A stretch of 64,000 nucleotides of DNA from an uncultured Solobacterium sp. (lineage in GTDB: Bacteria; Bacillota_I; Bacilli_A; Erysipelotrichales; Erysipelotrichaceae). Below are positions 44,526-53,228 of the stretch, one piece after another. The translations under genes and the position numbers were made by a program. The notes beneath the pieces were generated by a model. The model made no database searches, was not told the DNA's origin, and saw nothing but the letters and a program-made list of their open reading frames with translations. Numbering within the stretch: the stretch's first letter is position 1; every line of letters begins with the position of its first letter. The DNA is taken from positions 7,306 to 71,305 of the forward strand of contig URHY01000002.1 of the NCBI GenBank assembly GCA_900547815.1, read 5' to 3'.

Positions 44526-46301
44526 ATGGATAGTGTTTTGAATTTCTTTCGATCAGTATACGCATTTATAAAGAATCAACTTTCTGTGACTGTAATCATC
44601 TATCTTTGTATAGCAATTTTAGTCTTGATATTGATTTGGATCCTTATGCGTATGATCAAACGTAAAAAGGCGTCGAAACGACTTTCAGATCTTGAAATTG
44701 AAATGAATGAAATTCGTAACAATTCCTTGGCCTATAAATTCAACAAAGCATCTGCATTTGCTAGAGTGAACGACGATATCATGGATAAAGTAAAAAACTT
44801 AACTCCAAAATATGATACTTGTCAAAATAACTTAAGTGCATGTGATGATTTGTTTAATGAAGCTGATGATTATGTTTCTAGACATCGTCTTCGCAAGTCT
44901 GTACGTGCAATGGATGATTTAGAAACAATGATGGATGAAACGAAAGAAAGAATTCGTATTGTTACGCAATCTTTGGATCACATCCTAGCTCGTGAAACAG
45001 AAGTTCGTGAATCGGCAAATGCTTTAAAAGAGCGTTTTCGCAATGTAAAAACTGTTTATCAAGATAATCGTTCTTCATTCTATGGATCTGTAAATTATGT
45101 GGATTCATGTTTAGAGGAGATTGAAAATGAATTCTCTAATTTCGAAGAATGGATGTTTGCTTCTGAATTTAATAAGGCAAAGGAAGAACAAGAAAAAATC
45201 TCAAAAATGGTGGATGAGATCAGCTCTAAAATTGCAGCCTTCCCTGGACTCTACGAAAAGGCCAAAAATGTACTGCCTCGTGCTATCAACGAAGTTCGTT
45301 TGCACATTAAGGAATTACAAGAAAAAGATATTGACTTATCTTATTTAGAACCAGAAGAAAAATTAACAACCATTCAAAATGCATTGGCAAGCTCAATTGA
45401 TCAATTGGATGCTGGTGACTTTGAAGTGGCTCAAGAAAACTTGGAAGTCATTGGAGATCACATTCTAGCTTTACAGGATGATGTGACAAATGAAAAACAG
45501 GCATATGAAGAAATTCATGTGAGTCTTCAATCAAATTTAGATATTGTTAATGTAATTGGTCAGGAACTTGAGGAAATCATGGCGCTTTATGCCAATATTA
45601 AAGATCGTTTTGGTCTAGAAGATTGGACACACCGCTTCTCTTTGGCACAAATTCAAATGGAAGATTTAGAAGCTCGTCGTGATGAAATTCAAAAAGAATT
45701 GAAACAAAATCAACGTCCAAGCGTAGATGTAATTCATGGTTATCGTAAATTTTCAGAAGATGTTAATGAATTCCACGATCAAGTCAAGGATATGAAAGAG
45801 ATGCTAGTGGGAGCAAGCAGTGATGAATCACGTGCTAAAAAACAATTAACTAAATTACAGTTGATTTTAAATGAGGTGCGTCTAAATACAGTAACACGTC
45901 ATTTACCTAGTATTTCATCTCAATTTTCTGCAGATTTAAAAGAAGGCGAACGCTTGATTCAACGTGTTCGTGTCGTGTTGGATCACTCACCATTAGATGT
46001 ACAAACATTAAATGCAGATTTGCAGGATGCCATCGACTTTGTGTATAAGTTATACAATAACGCAAACAATTTAGTCGGTGTTGCCGTTATGGTAGAAAAT
46101 GCGATTGTGTTTGGTAACCGTTTCCGTAGTACGCATGCACAAATGGATTCGGATTTAACTCGTGCAGAGCTATGTTTCCAAAATGGAGAATATACTCGTG
46201 CACTTAAGATTGCAATTCAAGCAATCGAAAACATGCACCCAGGAATTTATGAGAAGTTAGTAGCTCAAAAAGATCCTGCTGTCATGAATCAGGTGCAGTA
46301 A
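44526..46301 (+). CDS. ezrA: Septation ring formation regulator EzrA
   Basis: 591 residues from the ATG after AGGAGG at 44526. One N-terminal membrane helix (about 18-40) with a basic inner border (RMIKRKKASKR), then almost entirely coiled-coil, heptad-rich helices with spectrin-like repeats. EzrA links FtsZ to the membrane and prevents extra Z rings. Its promoter has an extended -10, TGCTATAAT. The desulfurase start overlaps its stop by one base. Confidence 0.92.
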   Translation: MDSVLNFFRSVYAFIKNQLSVTVIIYLCIAILVLILIWILMRMIKRKKASKRLSDLEIEMNEIRNNSLAYKFNKASAFARVNDDIMDKVKNLTPKYDTCQNNLSACDDLFNEADDYVSRHRLRKSVRAMDDLETMMDETKERIRIVTQSLDHILARETEVRESANALKERFRNVKTVYQDNRSSFYGSVNYVDSCLEEIENEFSNFEEWMFASEFNKAKEEQEKISKMVDEISSKIAAFPGLYEKAKNVLPRAINEVRLHIKELQEKDIDLSYLEPEEKLTTIQNALASSIDQLDAGDFEVAQENLEVIGDHILALQDDVTNEKQAYEEIHVSLQSNLDIVNVIGQELEEIMALYANIKDRFGLEDWTHRFSLAQIQMEDLEARRDEIQKELKQNQRPSVDVIHGYRKFSEDVNEFHDQVKDMKEMLVGASSDESRAKKQLTKLQLILNEVRLNTVTRHLPSISSQFSADLKEGERLIQRVRVVLDHSPLDVQTLNADLQDAIDFVYKLYNNANNLVGVAVMVENAIVFGNRFRSTHAQMDSDLTRAELCFQNGEYTRALKIAIQAIENMHPGIYEKLVAQKDPAVMNQVQ

Positions 46302-47431
46302 TGATTTATTTTGATAATGCTTCGACAACCTCTGTACGTACAGAGGTTCGTCGTGTTTATGGGCAAATGTTAGAAACTTGTTATGGCAACTCAGACAGTT
46401 TGCATGCGGCTGGACGTCAGGCAAGTACGCTCATGGAAAAAAGTCGATCAAATATTGCTTCTATGCTTCATGTAGATCCAAGTGAAATCATCTTTACTTC
46501 AGCAGCTAGTGAATCCAATACGCTAGCTATTGTTGGATATGCTTTGGCAAATGAACATAGGGGTCATCATGTATTAACAAGTAATGTTGAACATTCGAGT
46601 GTTCGTCATGCGATGGAATTTTTAAAGCGTTTTGGCTTTGAAGTTGAATTTCTTCCAATTAACGAAGAAGGTATCGTTACACCGGAATGTTTAAAAGCGC
46701 ATATGCGTAAAGATACGATTTTAGTTTCTGTTATGCATGTGAATAATGAAATGGGTGCAATCAACCCAATTTCAGAATTAGAAAAAATTGTACACCAAAA
46801 TCCTACTTGTGTATTTCATGTAGATTGTGTACAGAGCTTCTCAAAAATTGATATTCCTTTTGGAAAATTAGATATGGCTACAATCTCTGCACATAAGATC
46901 CATGGTCTAAAGGGAAGTGCCATTTTAATGAAAAAAAAGAAGATTCAACTTGTTCCAATTATTCAAGGTGGTCAACAAGAGCAAGGTCTTCGTGGAGGAA
47001 CAGAGAATGCACCAGCTAATATTGTTTTGGCAAAAACGATTCGTTTGGCTTTAGAAGAACAATCTAGTGCGTATGCTCATGTTTTAAAGATCAATCAATA
47101 TTTGCGTGAAGAATTGGCGAAAATCGATGGTGCACATATTCATTCTCCTTTGAGTGCGATTCCATATATTCTAAATATTTCATTTGATCAAATTACAAGT
47201 GAAGTCTTATTGAATGCATTGGATCAAAAGGGAATTTGTGTATCCGCAAAAAGTACTTGTTCTTCACAAAACACCAATGCTTCTGAAGTCTTATTGGCTA
47301 TGCATAAGTCGGAATTTGATGCGACACATGGAATTCGCTTATCTTTTTCTTATGAGAATACTTTGGAAGAGGCAAAATATTTTATAAAAACATGTAAGGA
47401 GATTATAGAGAATTATGGCTTATCGTTATAA
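46301..47431 (+). CDS. Cysteine desulfurase (NifS/IscS family)
   Basis: 376 residues, PLP enzyme that moves sulfur from cysteine to an acceptor. N-terminal IYFDNASTTSVR, HSSVRHA, PLP Lys in TISAHKIHGLKG (about 200) and the persulfide Cys in KSTCSSQN (about 322). The gene overlaps thiI by 17 bases; in Bacilli this pair (NifZ-ThiI) makes 4-thiouridine in tRNA. That is the likely role. Confidence 0.94.
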   Translation: MIYFDNASTTSVRTEVRRVYGQMLETCYGNSDSLHAAGRQASTLMEKSRSNIASMLHVDPSEIIFTSAASESNTLAIVGYALANEHRGHHVLTSNVEHSSVRHAMEFLKRFGFEVEFLPINEEGIVTPECLKAHMRKDTILVSVMHVNNEMGAINPISELEKIVHQNPTCVFHVDCVQSFSKIDIPFGKLDMATISAHKIHGLKGSAILMKKKKIQLVPIIQGGQQEQGLRGGTENAPANIVLAKTIRLALEEQSSAYAHVLKINQYLREELAKIDGAHIHSPLSAIPYILNISFDQITSEVLLNALDQKGICVSAKSTCSSQNTNASEVLLAMHKSEFDATHGIRLSFSYENTLEEAKYFIKTCKEIIENYGLSL

Positions 47432-48605
47432 TCATATCTTGATTCGTTATGGCGAATTGAGTTTAAAAGGAAAAAACCGTAACAACTTTATTAAGGCGCT
47501 TTATGATAATGTTCGTAAGGCTTTAAAAGCATTCCCAACATTAGAATTTGAAAAACAACATGATCGTATGTATATTTACCTTCATGATGAAGATTCAAAA
47601 CAGGTTAGTGACATTTTAGCAAAAGTCTTTGGGATTTCATCTTTCTCATTGGCTATTAAAGTGGAACCAGATTTAGATCAAATCATTGATGCTTGTTATG
47701 AATCTTTAGATTTAACAACGCCAAAAACATTTAAGGTGGCTGCTCGTCGTAGTGATAAATTATTCCCTTATATTTCAGATGAAATCAATCGTAAGGTTGC
47801 TACTAAAATTTTAAAGAACAGTGACTGGAAAGTAGATGTGCATAATCCGGATGTTAAAATTGTTGTAGAAGTTCATCAAGATGCAGCTTACATTATGACA
47901 GATCGTATTCAAGGAGCTGGTGGATATCCAGTCGGTGTTGGTGGAAAGGCCATGGTTTTATTGAGTGGTGGAATTGATTCTCCAGTTGCCTGCTACTTAA
48001 TGATGAAGCGTGGTGTACACATTGAATGCATTCACTATGCTTCTCCTCCATATACTTCACAAAATGCACAAGAAAAAGTTATGGAACTGGCAAGACTTGT
48101 ATCTGGCTATCAAGGTGATGTTTTAGTTCATGTTGTTCCATTTACAGATCTTCAATTAGCTATCTATCAAAATGCAGATGAAAGCTATGCGATCACATTG
48201 ATGCGTCGTATGATGATGCGTATTGCAACAGGTCTTGCTAAAAAAAGACATGCACAAGCTATCGCAACAGGTGAATCGATTGGACAGGTTGCTAGTCAAA
48301 CTCTAGAGAGTATGCTTACAATCAATGATGTCACAAATATGCCAATCATTCGTCCAGTGGTTTGTATGGATAAAGTTGAAATTATTGATCTATCTAAAAA
48401 GATTGGAACTTATGAAACAAGTATTCTTCCTTATGAAGATTGTTGTACAATTTTTACACCTAAAAATCCAGTCACAAAACCTCGTGTTGATAAATGCGAA
48501 AAATATGAGGCAAAATGGGATTTTGACAAGATGGTACAAGATTGTATAGATAATACAGAAGATATTTGGGTACATCCAGTTAAGGTTGAAGAGGATTTGT
48601 TCTAA
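47415..48605 (+). CDS. thiI: tRNA 4-thiouridine synthase
   Basis: 396 residues: ferredoxin-like NFLD and THUMP domains (1-165) and a PP-loop pyrophosphatase (VLLSGGIDSPVACYLM, about 180). It lacks the rhodanese extension of enterobacterial ThiI, as usual in Firmicutes. The motif YEDCCTIFTPKNP supplies a candidate Cys. Sulfur would come from the overlapping desulfurase. Confidence 0.95.
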   Translation: MAYRYNHILIRYGELSLKGKNRNNFIKALYDNVRKALKAFPTLEFEKQHDRMYIYLHDEDSKQVSDILAKVFGISSFSLAIKVEPDLDQIIDACYESLDLTTPKTFKVAARRSDKLFPYISDEINRKVATKILKNSDWKVDVHNPDVKIVVEVHQDAAYIMTDRIQGAGGYPVGVGGKAMVLLSGGIDSPVACYLMMKRGVHIECIHYASPPYTSQNAQEKVMELARLVSGYQGDVLVHVVPFTDLQLAIYQNADESYAITLMRRMMMRIATGLAKKRHAQAIATGESIGQVASQTLESMLTINDVTNMPIIRPVVCMDKVEIIDLSKKIGTYETSILPYEDCCTIFTPKNPVTKPRVDKCEKYEAKWDFDKMVQDCIDNTEDIWVHPVKVEEDLF

Positions 48606-48638
48606 GAGAAGTGAAAATTAAGCACTTCTCTTTTTCTT
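48605..48638 (+). terminator. Terminator after thiI
   Basis: AGAGAAGTG and CACTTCTCT flank a nine-base loop; T5 follows. Confidence 0.9.
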
Positions 48639-48656
48639 TTATGTTATAATCTTTTT

Positions 48657-49418
48657 ATGTTGATATGTCCGGTGTGTAAAGAGAAACTAATAAAAGAAAA
48701 TAAAACATTTCGATGCGTAAATAATCACTCTTTTGATTGTGCCAAACAAGGCTATGTGAACTTATCTCGTAAACAGACAAAGAATCATGGAGACAATGCT
48801 TTAATGGTCAAAGCGCGTACGGATTTTTTAGAAAAAGATTATTATGATTTTATGCGTCAATATGTAAAGGAAAAGGCAAAAGGAAATGTTTATTTAGATG
48901 CTGGCTGTGGTCAGGGTTACTATACAAAAGAGATAGGTGCAAACTTTGAACATAGCTATGGAATCGATTTAAGTAAGGAAGCAATTCTTCATGCTTCTAA
49001 ACAAGATAAACATACACAATATATTGTGGGGAGTTTATTTGATATGCCTTTTTCAAATGCGAGTATTGATTGTGTTACCAGTATTTTTGTGCCGTTAGGA
49101 CAAAATGAAATTTATCGTATTCTAAAAGAAAATGGATATTGGATCGTTGTGGGTCCGGGCCCTAAGCATTGTTTTGAATTAAAAGAAGTATTGTATGACA
49201 CACCCTATGAGAATGAAATGCCTGAAATACAAGAACAATATGAGTTGGTGAGTCAAGAAATCATTCGAGAAACGAAAATGGTTGATGATGTATGGGCATT
49301 ATTGGAAATGACACCATATCGATATAAAACGAGTCAAGCTGGTCTTGGGCGTGTAAAAGAATTAGAAAGGTTTGAGGTTACGTTTGAATTTGTCGTAACT
49401 GTGTACAAAAAAATATGA
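48657..49418 (+). CDS. 23S rRNA (guanine-N1)-methyltransferase, RlmA-like
   Basis: 253 residues. N-terminal zinc finger (CPVCKEK...[19 protein letters not shown], residues 4-35) followed by a class I AdoMet domain with [11 protein letters not shown] (about 83) and [13 protein letters not shown]. Matches RlmA(I)/(II), which methylate G745 or G748; the second can protect against tylosin-type macrolides. Which one this is cannot be decided. Overlaps the next gene by four bases. Confidence 0.88.
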   Translation: MLICPVCKEKLIKENKTFRCVNNHSFDCAKQGYVNLSRKQTKNHGDNALMVKARTDFLEKDYYDFMRQYVKEKAKGNVYLDAGCGQGYYTKEIGANFEHSYGIDLSKEAILHASKQDKHTQYIVGSLFDMPFSNASIDCVTSIFVPLGQNEIYRILKENGYWIVVGPGPKHCFELKEVLYDTPYENEMPEIQEQYELVSQEIIRETKMVDDVWALLEMTPYRYKTSQAGLGRVKELERFEVTFEFVVTVYKKI

Positions 49419-51052
49419 AAACAACAATAAAAAAATGGGGAATCAACGGTGAAGGGATTGCGTTCCATGAAGGCAAACCGGTATTTATTGAAAATGCTAT
49501 TCCTGAAGAAGTCATCGAATTTGATATTAAAAGTGATGAAAATACATACTTGATTGGTGAAATGACTCGTTTAGTTGAACAAAGTTCAAAGCGTCGTTAT
49601 CCTTTATGTCCAATTTGGAAAGAGTGTGGTGGATGTGCCTTGATGCATGTGAAGTATCCGGCTCAATGTAAAATGAAAGAAGGAAATCTAAAGGAGACAT
49701 TAATTAAGTATGCGGATTATAATGGTCGAATCTTACCGATTCTAAAAAATCCAGAACCATTGTCTTATCGTAATAGTTGCAAGCTTCCATTTGGTGAAGA
49801 ATATGGTGAGTTATATACAGGAATGTATGAGCGTGACACAAATCATTTCCAAAAGATGGAAAGATGTTATGTACACTCAAAACTTTTAGAACAGACGCGT
49901 CAGGCTGTTTTAAAAATCATGAATGAACATCACTTGAAAATGTATGATGATAAAAAGAAAACGGGCTATCGTACGTTGGTTATGAAAGAATTTGATTCTA
50001 AGATTCAAATTATTTTTGTGACAGGAAAAGAAGATTTAAGTGAAGAATTTATTCATGATATTGCACAGTTAGAGGGTGTTGTATCTATCTGGCAAAGTGT
50101 AAAAACAGAAACGAAGCGTGAAGTGTTTGGCGATATGCGTTTTATTTGGGGAGAAGAAAAGATGCATCTTCAATTAGAAGATATTCAATTGTCTTTACTT
50201 CCTAGATCCTTCTTTCAGTTAAACACGAAACAATCCGTAAATCTTTATAATGTGGTTAAAGACTGGATGCCAAGATCAAAGACTACGGTTGAAGCCTATA
50301 GTGGTATTGGTGCCATCAGTTTATTTGTGAAAGATAAGGCACAAGAAATTATAGGTGTTGAATCCATTCAAGATGCGGTCGATAATGCTAATGAAAATGC
50401 GATGTTGAATCATGCCGATAATGTATCTTTTATTTGTGAAGATGCGGGTAGTGCACTAGCACATTTAGTAAAAGAAAAAGATGTGGATACATTGATTGTG
50501 GACCCTCCTCGTTCTGGTTTGGATGATACAATGAAGGAAACAATTTTAAAATCAAAGATCAAAACGATGATCTATGTTTCTTGTAACCCTGCTACTTTGG
50601 CAAAAGACTTGGGCGTATTAAAGAAAGAATATCGCATTGTTAAGATTCAGCCAGTCGATATGTTTAGTCAAACGCCTCATGTAGAAAGTGTTACACTTCT
50701 TGTTCGTAATGATGACTATAGACCAAGACGTCGTTTTGATGATAGAAAAGATGGAGACTTCAAGCCAAGACGCCGCTTCGATGATGATAAGCCAAGAAGA
50801 CGTTTTGATGATAAAAAAGATGGAGACTTCCAACCAAGACGCAGATTCAATGATGATAAACCAAGACGTCGCTTTGATGATCGAAAAGACGGTGACTTTA
50901 AACCTAAACGTAGCTTTGACGATGCCAAGCCAAGACGTCGATTCGATGATCGAAAAGATGGTGATTTCAAACCAAGACAAAGATTTGATGATGATAAACC
51001 AAGACGTCGATTTGATGATGATCGTAAACCAAATCGTAGATACGGAAAATAA
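49415..51052 (+). CDS. 23S rRNA (uracil-5)-methyltransferase RumA-like with charged repeat tail
   Basis: 545 residues. TRAM domain (1-55), a 4Fe-4S Cys cluster ([14 protein letters not shown]...QC, about 66-87), and the class I core with [19 protein letters not shown] and nucleophile Cys in [12 protein letters not shown] (about 390). The enzyme family ends near residue 430. The extra 115 residues are tandem repeats of [14 protein letters not shown] / PRRRFDDDK units, alternately basic and acidic. Such a tail is unusual for RumA and resembles RNA-binding extensions of RNA helicases. Confidence 0.92.
   Translation: MKTTIKKWGINGEGIAFHEGKPVFIENAIPEEVIEFDIKSDENTYLIGEMTRLVEQSSKRRYPLCPIWKECGGCALMHVKYPAQCKMKEGNLKETLIKYADYNGRILPILKNPEPLSYRNSCKLPFGEEYGELYTGMYERDTNHFQKMERCYVHSKLLEQTRQAVLKIMNEHHLKMYDDKKKTGYRTLVMKEFDSKIQIIFVTGKEDLSEEFIHDIAQLEGVVSIWQSVKTETKREVFGDMRFIWGEEKMHLQLEDIQLSLLPRSFFQLNTKQSVNLYNVVKDWMPRSKTTVEAYSGIGAISLFVKDKAQEIIGVESIQDAVDNANENAMLNHADNVSFICEDAGSALAHLVKEKDVDTLIVDPPRSGLDDTMKETILKSKIKTMIYVSCNPATLAKDLGVLKKEYRIVKIQPVDMFSQTPHVESVTLLVRNDDYRPRRRFDDRKDGDFKPRRRFDDDKPRRRFDDKKDGDFQPRRRFNDDKPRRRFDDRKDGDFKPKRSFDDAKPRRRFDDRKDGDFKPRQRFDDDKPRRRFDDDRKPNRRYGK
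50718..51049 (+). repeat. In-frame tandem repeats coding the RumA-like tail
   Basis: About four copies of a unit of roughly 23 codons with recurring CCAAGACGTCG and GATGATAAACC words. Synonymous differences between copies suggest selection on the protein. Confidence 0.85.
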
Positions 51053-51060
51053 ACATGCTA

Positions 51061-51089
51061 GGATTTCAGATTGACTGAAATCCTTTTCT
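51061..51089 (+). terminator. Terminator after the RumA-like gene
   Basis: GGATTTCAG, loop ATTGA, CTGAAATCC, TTTTC. Confidence 0.88.
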
Positions 51090-51162
51090 TATTGGATTCT
51101 TGTTAAGTATACCTAACTAAAAAAGTTCACAAATTAACTAAATAGATAGCTTTATGTTAACA

Positions 51163-51205
51163 AATGCGTTATACTAAAATCGATAGCGCATTCTTTTTAT
51201 TTTTT
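51163..51205 (+). promoter_or_regulatory. Hairpin with T tract upstream of the flavoenzyme pair (attenuator or operator)
   Basis: AATGCGTTAT pairs with ATAGCGCATT (one wobble) around a ten-base loop; CTTTTTATTTTTTT follows. It is not needed to end the upstream operon, which already has a terminator, and lies about 95 bases before the ATG at 51298. A TATACT box lies inside it, so it may be an operator. Confidence 0.5.
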
Positions 51206-51297
51206 TCATAATAATTAATATTAAAAAAATTGGATATTCTTTTAATGTGCCAATTTGTGAATAAAATAATCTGAATCAATGAGGAGGAGTTTAGAAA

Positions 51298-53220
51298 ATG
51301 AATAATTTTCCACATTTATTTGAACCAATTGAAATTGGAAAAACAACTGTAAAAAACCGTATTTTTATGCCACCTATTTCAACTAACATGGCCGATAAGG
51401 GATATGTTACAGATGATTTAGTGGCACACTATTCTGCACGTGCAAAAGGTGGAGTTGGACTTATCGTTACTGAAGTTGTAACTGTAGAACCAACTTATGT
51501 ATATCTTCCAGGAGATATGTCAATTTATGATGATAGTTTTATTCCAGGATGGAAAAAATTGGTGGATGGCGTACACCAATATGGAACTAAAATCTTAGCA
51601 CAATTGTTCCACCCAGCTTATATGGCATTCCCAGTTCCAGGAACACCTCAATTGATTGCACCAAGCTGTGTAGGACCTTATTATGCAAAAAGTGCACCAA
51701 GACCAGCAACCATTGAAGAATTACACACAATTGTTGATCAATTTGGTCAAGCGGCTCACCGTGTACAGATTGCCGGTGGTGATGGTGTTGAAATTCAATG
51801 TGCTCATGCCCATGGATTATTAGGTGGCTTCTTAACACCTTTATATAATAAACGTACGGACGAATATGGTGGAAATATTGATGGACGTTTACGCTTATGC
51901 TTAGAAGTAATCGCATCTGTTCGTAAATACTGTGGAGATGACTTCATTATTGATGTTCGTATTAGTGGTGATGAATATAGTGAAGGTGGATTGACATTAA
52001 ATGATCAGATCTATGTTTGTAAGCAATTAGAAAAAGCCGGTGTTGATTTTATTCACGTATCAGGTGGTAACACAATCAAACGTGGATCAAGTATGCCAGC
52101 TCCTGGTACAAGTGCTGCACCTCACGCTCATTCAAGTGAAGAAATCAAAAAGCATGTAAATATCCCAGTCGCTACTGTTGCTCGTATCAACGAACCTTGG
52201 ATGGCAGAAGAATTAATCGCAAACGGAAAATGTGATATGTGTATGATTGGACGTCCAAACTTATGTGATAGTGAATTTGCGAATAAGGCATTTGAAGGTA
52301 AAGTAGACGATATTCGTCCATGTATTGGATGTGGACGTTGTTTGACAGGTATCATGATGGGTAAACGCATTTCTTGTACAGTAAATCCAAGCGTTGAAGA
52401 TGATACGATTGAAGAAGCTACAGATAAGAAAAAAGTATTAGTCATTGGTGGTGGTCCTGCTGGTATGGAAGCGGCATATGTTGCTAAAAAACGTGGACAC
52501 AAAGTTGTTCTTTGTGAAAAATCAAATGAACTTGGTGGACAATTAAGACTTGCCGCGGTTCCAATCGCGAAACAAGAATTGTGTAAAGTTATTAAATTCA
52601 TGATTCGTCGTTTAGATCATGAAGGTATTGATGTTCGCTTAAATACAGAAGTCACAAAAGAAATGCTTGAAAATGAATTTAAAGATTACGAAATCGTATG
52701 TTCAAGTGGAGCTACTCCAAAAGAAATTCCTCCATTTAAAGTATTTAAAAACTGGATGACTGCAGACGATGTATTGTCTGGAAAGAAATATCCAGGACGT
52801 AATATTGTCGTATTAGGTGGTGGAAGTGTTGGATGTGAAACAGCTGATTATTTAGCACCATTAATCAATGACTTATTCCCAATGAATCGTAAGATTACAT
52901 TATTAGAAATGACAAATAACTTAATGCCTGGTGAAGGTGGAGCTGCAAAATCTAGATTGACTCAAAGATTGATGCAGAAAGGTGTTCGCATCGAATTGAA
53001 TGCACAAGTAACAAGTGTGGATGAAAATACAATTACGTATGTAAAAGAGGGTGTTGAACACAAGCTTACAGAAGCGGATACTTTAATTTTCGCAGTTGGA
53101 TATGCACCTAAGAAAGTGGAAGTAGAAAGTGAAAATGTACACTACATTGGTGATTGTGAAAAAGTAGGAACTTTAAAAGATGCGATCACAAATGCGCATG
53201 AAATCGCAAAAAATATCTAG
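51298..53220 (+). CDS. NADH:flavin oxidoreductase/FAD-dependent enoate reductase-like (BaiCD/FadH family)
   Basis: 640 residues: old-yellow-enzyme FMN barrel (1-340; VEIQCAHAHGLLGGFLTPLYNKRTDEYGG), a 4Fe-4S site (CIGCGRC...C, about 342-360) and a FAD/NAD Rossmann region (VLVIGGGPAGMEAAY, VVLGGGSVGCETA). Members reduce activated C=C bonds: dienoyl-CoA, 2-enoates, or 3-oxo-delta-4 bile acids. The Cys spacing here is x2, x2, x11, not the usual x2, x3, x11. Eight bases before its paralogue. No bai operon genes surround it, so the substrate is open. Confidence 0.9.
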   Translation: MNNFPHLFEPIEIGKTTVKNRIFMPPISTNMADKGYVTDDLVAHYSARAKGGVGLIVTEVVTVEPTYVYLPGDMSIYDDSFIPGWKKLVDGVHQYGTKILAQLFHPAYMAFPVPGTPQLIAPSCVGPYYAKSAPRPATIEELHTIVDQFGQAAHRVQIAGGDGVEIQCAHAHGLLGGFLTPLYNKRTDEYGGNIDGRLRLCLEVIASVRKYCGDDFIIDVRISGDEYSEGGLTLNDQIYVCKQLEKAGVDFIHVSGGNTIKRGSSMPAPGTSAAPHAHSSEEIKKHVNIPVATVARINEPWMAEELIANGKCDMCMIGRPNLCDSEFANKAFEGKVDDIRPCIGCGRCLTGIMMGKRISCTVNPSVEDDTIEEATDKKKVLVIGGGPAGMEAAYVAKKRGHKVVLCEKSNELGGQLRLAAVPIAKQELCKVIKFMIRRLDHEGIDVRLNTEVTKEMLENEFKDYEIVCSSGATPKEIPPFKVFKNWMTADDVLSGKKYPGRNIVVLGGGSVGCETADYLAPLINDLFPMNRKITLLEMTNNLMPGEGGAAKSRLTQRLMQKGVRIELNAQVTSVDENTITYVKEGVEHKLTEADTLIFAVGYAPKKVEVESENVHYIGDCEKVGTLKDAITNAHEIAKNI

Positions 53221-53228
53221 GAGAAAAT

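Noticed and set aside
52128-52601. 157-residue open frame opposite the first flavoenzyme
   Set aside because: Shadow frame over a well-supported gene.
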